A DNA stretch of 5,601 nt from Streptomycetaceae bacterium (lineage in GTDB: Bacteria; Actinomycetota; Actinomycetes; Nanopelagicales; Nanopelagicaceae): positions 1 through 5,601 of the forward strand of contig JAIXYD010000094.1 in the NCBI GenBank assembly GCA_027490415.1. The letters run 5' to 3'. A program made the position numbers and the translations under genes. Under the pieces are notes generated by a model that did no database searches, was not told the origin of the DNA, and saw nothing but the letters and a program-made list of their open reading frames with translations. This document shows positions 1 to 5,601 of the stretch, one piece after another (position 1 is the first letter of the stretch; every line of letters starts with the position of its first letter).

Positions 1-578
1 AAACTTCCATGCCAATCGGTGTGATCGTCTGCAATATTTAGAATCGCTGCAGCCACAAACTCTGCTCGCTGTAACCAGTGGAGTTGAAAACTTGAGAGTT
101 CGAGGACGAGAACGTCATAAGCCTCACTGCTTTCGACACACTCAATAACCGTCTTGCCGACATTGCCGCATGCAACTGCATGAAAACCACCTGCTCGTAA
201 GGCTGCCGCAGTCATTTCAACAGTTGTAGTCTTTCCATTCGTACCAGTAAGAGCTAACCACTTCTGTGCTGGAGCGCGCTCCTCCTTCAAAGCCCATGCA
301 AGATCAATTTCATTGAGCAAGGTGACCTGAGCGGCTACCGCTTGTTGAATGAGTGAATGACTCTCTCTCCAACCCGGTGATACGAGCACAAAATCGAACT
401 CAGAGACATTAACAGCTGACGGCCGCACAACTGTGAATTCCTCACTATTTGTCACGGATTCATCAACAAGTGTGACTTCTGCTTCCCGCGCCATTAGTGC
501 ACGTGCAGATGCGCAGCCCGTAACACCGGCTCCAAGCACAAGAATTTTTTTATCTTGCAGATCTTTTGAAAAGCTCAT
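1..578 (-). CDS. murD: UDP-N-acetylmuramoyl-L-alanine--D-glutamate ligase (MurD), 3' part missing
   Basis: Cytoplasmic ATP-dependent ligase that adds D-glutamate to UDP-MurNAc-L-Ala, the second amino acid step of the peptidoglycan stem peptide. I translated 192 complete codons before the window edge; the family is usually about 440-480 residues, so the rest of the central domain and the C-terminal domain lie outside. Visible in order: a Rossmann-like N-terminal domain opening with KILVLGAGVTG (about 11-21), SPG (67-69), NEIDLA (89-94), the ATP-binding loop TGTNGKTTT (111-119), GNVG (138-141), ELSSFQL (160-166) and NIADDHTDWHGS (181-192). These are the MurD versions of the Mur ligase motifs. 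The ATG at 578-576 is the first possible start after an in-frame TAA at 602-600 (the mraY stop), so the start is well fixed. The Shine-Dalgarno is weak (GGGAAA), so initiation may lean on coupling to mraY, 21 bases upstream. No defect is seen in the visible part. Confidence 0.96.
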   Translation of the reverse strand, partial: MSFSKDLQDKKILVLGAGVTGCASARALMAREAEVTLVDESVTNSEEFTVVRPSAVNVSEFDFVLVSPGWRESHSLIQQAVAAQVTLLNEIDLAWALKEERAPAQKWLALTGTNGKTTTVEMTAAALRAGGFHAVACGNVGKTVIECVESSEAYDVLVLELSSFQLHWLQRAEFVAAAILNIADDHTDWHGS

Positions 579-599
579 TAGTAATTTCCCGCAGAGCCG
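579..599 (-). promoter_or_regulatory. Short mraY-murD spacer with a weak ribosome binding site
   Basis: This 21-base spacer is the longest non-coding stretch in the window. It holds only a weak Shine-Dalgarno-like GGGAAA a few bases before the murD ATG. I see no terminator hairpin with a T run and no convincing -10/-35 pair, so murD is most likely carried on the same message as mraY. Confidence 0.45.
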
Positions 600-1658
600 T
601 TAGCCTGCGATCCAATCGGCATAGAACAGACCTAGACCTGCTGCAACACACAAGCCGGCAATAATCCAAAATCGGATAACAATTGTTACTTCTCCCCAAC
701 CCATCAATTCAAAGTGATGCTGGAGAGGGGCCATCTTGAATACGCGCTTGCCGCCAGATAACTTGAAGTAAACCGTCTGAATAATTACTGACATAGTGAT
801 AATCACGAAGAGGCCACCTAGCGGAATCAAGAGCAGTTCAATCCGTAACATGGTTGCAATTCCGGCAAGTGCGCCGCCAAGAGCAAGTGAACCCGTATCC
901 CCCATAAATATCTTTGCAGGAGAGGCGTTCCACCAAAGGAAACCTGTACAGGCACCCGCAAAAGCGGCAGCCAATACTGCTATATCGAGTGGGTCTCGGA
1001 CCTCATAACAATTAATGCCAGGAGAAACTGCACAGCTCTGACCAAACTCCCAAACACCAATCAAAATAAATGAGATGAATGTAAGCACCGAAGCACCTGA
1101 TGCAAGCCCATCAAGGCCATCTGTGAGATTCACGCCGTTGCTCGTGGCCGTGACCATTAGAGCAACCCACACAATTACAAAAACTGCTCCAAGGGTAATT
1201 GAAGTGTCTCGCACAGTTGATAACTGAGATGAAATAGGTGTTAATCCATCAGCATCAGGAAACTTTGTTCCGAAATATGCGAATACTGATGCGACAAGAA
1301 CCTGTCCGAATAACTTTTGTCGTGAAGTTAAGCCTTGTGACTGTTTTCTTGAAACTTTCAGCCAGTCGTCCAAAAATCCAACGAAACCAAGTGAAACCAC
1401 AAGAGCAATTACCAGTGCAGCGGATGCAGTGATGGGATTACCGCTAATCAAATGTGCGATGAGATAAGCCACGATTGATGCGAAGATGATGATGATGCCG
1501 CCCATGGTGGGCGTCCCGCGCTTAGTATGGTGCGAAGAGGGACCGTCATCACGAATGATCTGCCCATATCCCCGCTTGGCAAGAACGCGAATCAATAGAG
1601 GGGTACCAAAGAGCGAGAGAAGTAGCGCAAAGCCACCAGCAGCAAGAATTGTTTTCAC
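600..1658 (-). CDS. mraY: Phospho-N-acetylmuramoyl-pentapeptide-transferase (MraY)
   Basis: Integral membrane enzyme that transfers phospho-MurNAc-pentapeptide from UDP to undecaprenyl phosphate, making lipid I at the inner face of the membrane. The 352 residues are close to the usual length. About ten hydrophobic segments are visible (roughly 4-24, 52-70, 78-97, 119-134, 152-172, 186-204, 223-243, 255-270, 273-296, 325-347). Conserved cytoplasmic motifs are present: DDG (37-39), KRGTPTMGG (46-54), FLDDWLK (95-101, with the Asp pair), [12 protein letters not shown] (177-188), [16 protein letters not shown] (242-257) and PLQHHFE (311-317). The start is GTG at 1658-1656. The next in-frame ATG is Met52 inside the conserved GTPTMGG motif, too late to be the start, and a strong GAAGGGGG ribosome site stands 9 bases upstream. 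The gene overlaps the murF stop by four bases (GTGA). The outer loop between segments six and seven holds Cys209 and Cys217, discussed in the findings. Confidence 0.98.
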   Translation of the reverse strand: MKTILAAGGFALLLSLFGTPLLIRVLAKRGYGQIIRDDGPSSHHTKRGTPTMGGIIIIFASIVAYLIAHLISGNPITASAALVIALVVSLGFVGFLDDWLKVSRKQSQGLTSRQKLFGQVLVASVFAYFGTKFPDADGLTPISSQLSTVRDTSITLGAVFVIVWVALMVTATSNGVNLTDGLDGLASGASVLTFISFILIGVWEFGQSCAVSPGINCYEVRDPLDIAVLAAAFAGACTGFLWWNASPAKIFMGDTGSLALGGALAGIATMLRIELLLIPLGGLFVIITMSVIIQTVYFKLSGGKRVFKMAPLQHHFELMGWGEVTIVIRFWIIAGLCVAAGLGLFYADWIAG

Positions 1659-1675
1659 TCTTCTATTCCCCCTTC
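1655..1675 (-). promoter_or_regulatory. Ribosome binding site of mraY and GTGA stop/start overlap
   Basis: GAAGGGGG at 1675-1668, nine bases before the GTG start, is a strong purine-rich site. GTG start and murF TGA stop overlap as GTGA (1658-1655). This site decides the GTG call, since no ATG is available before the conserved core of MraY. Confidence 0.8.
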
Positions 1676-3052
1676 TACTCTAGTTTCCAGCTTCGCCTTA
1701 ACAACTTCTTCTATCTCTTCTGCAAGAAGTTCAAATCTCTCTGAACGTGATGCTTTAACAAGTACTACATCTCCTGGTTCAATCTGTTCCGCAATCGCCC
1801 TGGCCCCGTTGCGATCACAAATATGAAGGTTTGTGAGTGCTCCACTGTGCTCGACTGGCTGATAATCCGGCGCATCGACGCATACGAGATAATCAATACC
1901 CAGCTGATAGGCAAGGGTGCCAACCTGCTGGTGGGCTGAGGCTGAAGACTCGCCGAGTTCTGCCATTTTTCCCAGAAATGCCCATGCGCGCCCTCCTCGC
2001 TCTTGCGCGAAGAGGATCAAGGTGCGAAGTGCTGCCTCAACGGCGTCTGGGCTTGCATTGTATGAATCATTAATGAGGAGAACTTCAGAAAACTCATGAA
2101 TCTCCATCCGCCATTTACTTTCGATGAGTGCAGTTGAGAGCGCTGTAGCAATTGAATCAATTGAAAAGCCGAGAGCAGTTCCAACTGCTGCGCAAGCAAG
2201 TGCGTTCGCTATCTGGTGCTCTCCCACTATTCGTAATCCCACCGCTGCCCGACCATCAGGAGTGACAAGATCAAAGTGTGGGCAACCTTCACGCATTTCA
2301 ATTTCTGTGGCCCTGACATCATCAGAGTGCCCACTGCCAAAAGTAATCGTGCGTCCAGAATGAAGAGACTTCATTGCGGGAGTGTATGAATCGTACTGAC
2401 CCAAGATTGCGATCCCTGTCGCCGAAAGTGAAGAAATCAACTCTGATTTGGTTTTTGCGATTGTTTCGACGGAGCCAAATTCGCCTACATGTGCCATACC
2501 TACTCGCAAGACAACAGCAATGTCTGGTCGAGCAATCGATGCAAGATGTGCGATATCGCCAGAGTGTCTCGCTCCCATTTCAATGACGACATACTTTGTT
2601 GTCTCTGTACAAGCCAATAGCGTCAACGGAACGCCTAATTCATTATTGTAATTTCCAAAAGGAGCGACAGTCTCACCATGCTGAGAAAGCATGTGTCGAA
2701 GAAGATCCTTTGTTGTTGTCTTACCTTGCGAACCAGTAATCCCAATGACCTTTACATCTTTAAGCGCTGACCGAACAAAGCGGGCTAGTGCTGTCAGGGC
2801 GGTGGAAACGTCTTCAACTAGGATGTGCCGTTGATTGACCGCACGGGTTGTAATCGCAAGTACAGCACCGTGAGAGAAGGCATCTTCGACGAAATCGTGA
2901 CCGTCAACTTTCTCGCCTGCAATCGCCAAGAAGATTCCTCCTTGACTTACCTCTGATGACTTTAGGGATGCTCCTGAAGTAACGAGAACATCATTACCCG
3001 AAAGGGAGCCATCAATAATCTGGGCAATGTGGGATGCCATCATGGAAATCAT
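1655..3052 (-). CDS. murF: UDP-N-acetylmuramoyl-tripeptide--D-alanyl-D-alanine ligase (MurF)
   Basis: Cytoplasmic ATP-dependent ligase that adds the D-Ala-D-Ala dipeptide to the UDP-MurNAc tripeptide, completing the pentapeptide used by MraY. The 465 residues match the family. Visible in order: an N-terminal UDP-binding domain (about 1-95), the ATP loop [11 protein letters not shown] (104-114), [13 protein letters not shown] (134-146), [10 protein letters not shown] (158-167), [10 protein letters not shown] (277-286), SKWRMEI (312-318), [11 protein letters not shown] (327-337) and KASRSERFE (433-441). The ATG at 3052 is chosen over Met4 and Met5 because GAGGAG lies five bases before it and because it makes the ATGA overlap with the murE stop; MurF proteins also usually begin with a short MI-type stretch like this one. 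Three positions differ from the usual family consensus: Arg183 in LRVGMAH, where Asn is usual; Gly218 in LGQYD, where LNADD is usual; and Lys362 in GKMAELG, where Asp or Glu is usual. The frame is intact and the other motifs are present, so I call it functional. Confidence 0.97.
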   Translation of the reverse strand: MISMMASHIAQIIDGSLSGNDVLVTSGASLKSSEVSQGGIFLAIAGEKVDGHDFVEDAFSHGAVLAITTRAVNQRHILVEDVSTALTALARFVRSALKDVKVIGITGSQGKTTTKDLLRHMLSQHGETVAPFGNYNNELGVPLTLLACTETTKYVVIEMGARHSGDIAHLASIARPDIAVVLRVGMAHVGEFGSVETIAKTKSELISSLSATGIAILGQYDSYTPAMKSLHSGRTITFGSGHSDDVRATEIEMREGCPHFDLVTPDGRAAVGLRIVGEHQIANALACAAVGTALGFSIDSIATALSTALIESKWRMEIHEFSEVLLINDSYNASPDAVEAALRTLILFAQERGGRAWAFLGKMAELGESSASAHQQVGTLAYQLGIDYLVCVDAPDYQPVEHSGALTNLHICDRNGARAIAEQIEPGDVVLVKASRSERFELLAEEIEEVVKAKLETRVEGGIEE

Positions 3053-3063
3053 CGAGTCTCCTC
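3049..3063 (-). promoter_or_regulatory. Ribosome binding site of murF and ATGA stop/start overlap
   Basis: GAGGAG at 3063-3058 is five bases before the murF ATG. The murE stop TGA and the murF start share the bases ATGA (3052-3049), the common arrangement for termination-reinitiation coupling. The spacing supports the first of three nearby methionine codons (1, 4 and 5) as the murF start. Confidence 0.8.
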
Positions 3064-4530
3064 AAGCATTTTTTCAAGAACGAGTCGATCATCAAAATCG
3101 ATCTTCTCTCCGTTTATCTCTTGCCCATTCTCGTGGCCCTTACCTAGGACTAGGAGTGTGTCACCTGCTCTGGCAAGCGAAACTGCATATGCAATTGCCT
3201 CCCGGCGATCAATAATCACTCGAGACGGTTCACTCACCTGTAGATGCTGAGTCATCTCAGTCAAAATCTTTTTTGGATCTTCGCTACGTGGATTATCGCT
3301 GGTGAAGATTGCGATATCAGCTTCCTCTATCAATGCGCTACCCATCAATGGCCGCTTGGAAGAATCGCGATCTCCTCCACATCCAAGAACGGCTATGACC
3401 TTTCCGGATGTGAATTCAGCTGTTGTTGAAATGACATTTCGTACTGCATCTGGAGTATGTGCGTAATCCACTAGCGCCGTGAAGTCTTGTCCTCGATTAA
3501 TGGACTCCATGCGTCCAGGGGCACCCTTAAGTTTTGGAATGATCGCAGCACAATCGAGTGGATCTATTCCACACTCTACGGCGATTGCTAGGACCAAGAG
3601 GATGTTCTCTAGGTTGAAATTACCGTACAGCGGTGTTGAACTTTCAATCAATATTCCGCCAGTGCCTCTAGCTGTGAATGTTGTCCCTGCTACAGTCGGA
3701 GTAATTGAAGTGAAATGCCAACTTGCCTTGGGATTACTTCTTGAGAGCGACATGGCGGGAATTCCGCACTCGTTGAATAGACGTAAACCAAAATCGTTAT
3801 CGATATTGATAAATGCTTGATCGGCGTATTCCAGGGTAAAGAGAGCGGCTTTAGCGCGGAAATAACTATCCATGTCACCGTGAAAATCCAGGTGGTCTTG
3901 CGAGAGATTAGTAAATCCAACCATTGCAAAGTGTGAGCCCATCATGCGCTGCATCACCATGGCATGACTTGAAACTTCCATCACTAGATGACGTAGATGG
4001 CGTTCGCTCATGGTTGCAGCGAGTGCTTGGAGTGCATCAGCTTCAGGAGTAGTTCGTGAACTAGCCAACACCTCACGTCCGATTCGAGTCTCAACCGTGC
4101 CAATGAGTCCGCTCTCTCGACCAACTTCTTGAAAAAGTTGATGCAACAAAGTACTTACTGTCGTCTTGCCATTTGTTCCAGTAATTCCGATACTGACCAT
4201 TTCCTGCATTGGTTTTCCATAAAGATGTGCACAAATAAGTGCGCCAGCTGCTCTGACGTCACGGACCACAATGACTGGAAGCCCTTGTGCGATCTCTGCA
4301 CCTGAGGCATCAGTAAGAATTGCTCGAGCTCCCATTGAAATCGCACGAGAGGCATACTCTGCGCCATGAGTTTTCGTTCCTGGATAAGCTAGGAAAAGAT
4401 CTCCTGGTACTACCTCAGTATCTTTTGAAGTTGCTCCAGAGAATGTGATGGAAGATTCCAACTCACTTGTTATGCCAATAAGTCGGGAAATGTCTTCAAC
4501 TGAAATAGAGTGATCAAGGAGTGGGCGCAT
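3049..4530 (-). CDS. murE: UDP-N-acetylmuramoyl-L-alanyl-D-glutamate--2,6-diaminopimelate ligase (MurE)
   Basis: Cytoplasmic ATP-dependent ligase that adds the third stem-peptide residue. The 493 residues are normal for the family. Visible in order: an N-terminal uridine-binding domain (about 1-108) with VVPGDLFLA (40-48), the ATP loop GITGTNGKTT (115-124), TTPEA (160-164), EVSSHA (185-190), FTNLSQDHLDFHGDM (206-220), the lysine expected to be carbamylated (Lys227 in YFRAKAALF), GNFNLEN (303-309), GRMESI (339-344), DYAHTPD (355-361), LGCGGDRD (382-389) and LGKGHE (462-467). DNPR at 412-415 (bases 3297-3286) is the signature of meso-diaminopimelate-adding MurE; lysine-adding enzymes carry a different tetrapeptide there, so DAP is the expected substrate. 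The ATG at 4530 is the only reasonable start: it follows the in-frame ftsI TAA by one codon and has AGGGG seven bases upstream. The gene overlaps murF by four bases. All key residues looked for are present. Confidence 0.98.
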   Translation of the reverse strand: MRPLLDHSISVEDISRLIGITSELESSITFSGATSKDTEVVPGDLFLAYPGTKTHGAEYASRAISMGARAILTDASGAEIAQGLPVIVVRDVRAAGALICAHLYGKPMQEMVSIGITGTNGKTTVSTLLHQLFQEVGRESGLIGTVETRIGREVLASSRTTPEADALQALAATMSERHLRHLVMEVSSHAMVMQRMMGSHFAMVGFTNLSQDHLDFHGDMDSYFRAKAALFTLEYADQAFINIDNDFGLRLFNECGIPAMSLSRSNPKASWHFTSITPTVAGTTFTARGTGGILIESSTPLYGNFNLENILLVLAIAVECGIDPLDCAAIIPKLKGAPGRMESINRGQDFTALVDYAHTPDAVRNVISTTAEFTSGKVIAVLGCGGDRDSSKRPLMGSALIEEADIAIFTSDNPRSEDPKKILTEMTQHLQVSEPSRVIIDRREAIAYAVSLARAGDTLLVLGKGHENGQEINGEKIDFDDRLVLEKMLEETR

Positions 4531-4542
4531 GGCTTATCCCCT
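4531..4542 (-). promoter_or_regulatory. Ribosome binding site of murE and ftsI/murE junction
   Basis: AGGGG at 4542-4538 lies seven bases before the murE ATG and sits inside the last codons of ftsI. Only one codon (GCC) separates the ftsI TAA from the murE ATG, and both genes are in the same frame. A terminating ribosome would stand on the murE start, which favours coupled translation of the two. Confidence 0.75.
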
Positions 4543-5601
4543 CGTGCTCGCTTGAGTAATCTTTACTTTTTCTGCCTTTTTCTCAGCGCGTGCCTTCTTA
4601 TCTAGCTCAGCCTTAGTGAGTGCTATTGGTAAAACTTTTGTACCTGTCGGTGCGATGTGTTTGCTCTGCAGCACGAAAGTCATAACCTTTTTAAATACTG
4701 GGCCACCTAGTGCACCGCCATAGTGCCCGGCCTTGGGATCTTGAATAGTTACGTTGATGACAAAAGCAGGTGCATCGGCTGGCGCAAATCCAATAAATGA
4801 CGCTGTATACCCGCTATAGCATCCGCAGTTATCGTCGTAGCGGGTTGCAGTTCCTGTCTTACCAGCGACTCGGTATCCAGGAATGGCAGCACTCGGAGCA
4901 GTTCCATGTGAAGAGACAACACTTTCCATCATGACTCGCATCTTTGCCGCTGTTGATGAACTCACAACCTGAACGCCTTTTTCATTTTTGAATTCGGTAA
5001 AGTTTCCAGAAGCATCACTTGTTCCGGCAATAACCGTTGGAGAAACACGGATGCCATCATTGGCTAAGGTTGCGAAGATGCTTGTTGCCTGCATCGCGTT
5101 AAGTGAATATCCCTGTCCAAAAGCAACTGTTGGTGCAGTTGTGCCAGACCAATCCTTGACTGCCAATAAGCGTCCGACATTTTCACCGGGTAGCCCCGCT
5201 CCGGTTTTTGATCCGATACCAAATTTTGTGAGGTAGGAATGGAGTGTGTCGTTGCTCATGGTCTCGGCGATCTTAATTGTTCCGGTGTTACTTGAGACTG
5301 CAAGGATTCCAGCCGTCGTCAACTTTTGAAGTGGGTGTGGATCGTGATCTTTGAAGTATTCGCCACCGCGTCGAATTTTGTAAGGAACATCAAAGACTGT
5401 CTCTGGGGAAATAGCGCCTTCTTCCAAAGCTGCAGCCAGTGTCATAACTTTTCCAGTAGATCCAGGCTCATAAACATCTTGGACTGAAGGGTTGCGCATT
5501 AAGTCCAGAGAAACATTCTTCGTATTGTTTGGATCAAATGTTGGCGCTGTGGCGTGTGCCAACACTGCTCCAGTTTTTGGATCCATAACAATGACAGTGC
5601 C
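4534..5601 (-). CDS. ftsI: Septal peptidoglycan D,D-transpeptidase (FtsI, class B PBP3), 5' part missing
   Basis: Membrane-anchored penicillin-binding protein that crosslinks septal peptidoglycan outside the cytoplasmic membrane as part of the divisome. Only the transpeptidase half is in the window: 355 codons plus TAA. The frame is open to the edge and begins GTVIVMDPKTG, so the methionine at 5586 is internal and not the true start; the membrane anchor and dimerisation domain lie beyond 5601. The three active-site motifs are intact: SXXK as STGK (fragment residues 48-51, bases 5460-5449, Ser48 the acylated nucleophile), SXN as SSN (103-105, bases 5295-5287) and KTGT (248-251, from base 4860). 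A cysteine pair (CGC, 259-261) follows KTG. The fold ends near GGPVFKKVMTFVLQ, after which a Lys/Ala-rich tail (about 327-355) runs to the stop; there is no PASTA domain. Its place directly before murE is the classical dcw arrangement and favours FtsI over another class B PBP. Confidence 0.96.
   Translation of the reverse strand, partial: GTVIVMDPKTGAVLAHATAPTFDPNNTKNVSLDLMRNPSVQDVYEPGSTGKVMTLAAALEEGAISPETVFDVPYKIRRGGEYFKDHDPHPLQKLTTAGILAVSSNTGTIKIAETMSNDTLHSYLTKFGIGSKTGAGLPGENVGRLLAVKDWSGTTAPTVAFGQGYSLNAMQATSIFATLANDGIRVSPTVIAGTSDASGNFTEFKNEKGVQVVSSSTAAKMRVMMESVVSSHGTAPSAAIPGYRVAGKTGTATRYDDNCGCYSGYTASFIGFAPADAPAFVINVTIQDPKAGHYGGALGGPVFKKVMTFVLQSKHIAPTGTKVLPIALTKAELDKKARAEKKAEKVKITQASTRG

Noticed and set aside
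545..551. Run of seven A on the coding strand early in murD, a possible slippage site
   Set aside because: It encodes Lys-Lys-Ile in the frame GAT AAA AAA ATT at the start of the conserved KILVLGAG strand, and the frame stays intact on both sides. No slippery heptamer in the proper phase, stop or stimulatory structure is evident.
604..614. Small inverted repeat CGAT-TGG-ATCG at the 3' end of mraY
   Set aside because: Only four base pairs and no following T run, so it is not a credible terminator; it lies in coding sequence for the MraY C-terminus.
796..1008. Plus-strand open frame of 70 codons opposite mraY
   Set aside because: Entirely antisense to conserved MraY motifs, without a convincing ribosome site or family resemblance; the same applies to the other short plus-strand frames across the window.
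3038..3043. Met4 or Met5 as the start of murF
   Set aside because: The GAGGAG site is well spaced for the first ATG and too far from these two; the first ATG also gives the standard ATGA overlap.
3479..3820. A 113-codon open frame on the plus strand
   Set aside because: It lies wholly antisense to the well-supported murE, shows no recognisable domain, and its residues read as a shadow of the murE codons.
3690..3929. Minus-strand open frame of 79 codons inside murE in another frame
   Set aside because: Nested in the conserved central domain of murE; no domain and no separate start signal of note.
5584..5586. ATG as the start of ftsI
   Set aside because: The frame continues upstream as GTVIV to the edge, which is the usual strand leading into MDPKTG in class B PBPs, and the N-terminal half of the protein would otherwise be missing.

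Overview
The window is a dense, single-direction stretch of the division and cell wall (dcw) cluster. All genes lie on the minus strand, so transcription runs from position 5601 towards 1. In transcription order they are ftsI (5' end cut off by the right edge), murE, murF, mraY and murD (3' end cut off by the left edge). This is the classical dcw order. No RNA gene, mobile element, CRISPR array, repeat family, clear promoter or terminator is visible, and no gap between genes exceeds 21 bases.

The organism is most likely an actinobacterium. MraY has a cysteine-bearing outer loop followed by CYEVRDPLD, and FtsI has CGCYSGYTASFIGFAPAD just after its KTG motif; both resemble, from memory, actinobacterial versions of these proteins. 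Base composition looks close to balanced rather than GC-rich, which would suit a low-GC, streamlined lineage such as freshwater Nanopelagicales (acI). That placement is inference and is not proved here. MurE carries DNPR, so the wall peptide should contain meso-diaminopimelate.

The genes form one pathway. MurD adds D-Glu, MurE adds meso-DAP and MurF adds D-Ala-D-Ala to the UDP-MurNAc peptide in the cytoplasm. MraY loads the finished precursor onto undecaprenyl phosphate at the membrane. FtsI crosslinks the resulting peptidoglycan at the septum. Junctions are very tight: a 3-base gap (ftsI/murE), a 4-base ATGA overlap (murE/murF), a 4-base GTGA overlap (murF/mraY) and a 21-base gap (mraY/murD). 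This points to one polycistronic message with translational coupling.

I found no undescribed system. The points worth a second look are small: unusual residues at three normally conserved MurF positions, cysteine pairs in the outward-facing parts of MraY and FtsI, a lysine-rich tail on FtsI, and two junctions where upstream and downstream genes share a reading frame across a single TAA.
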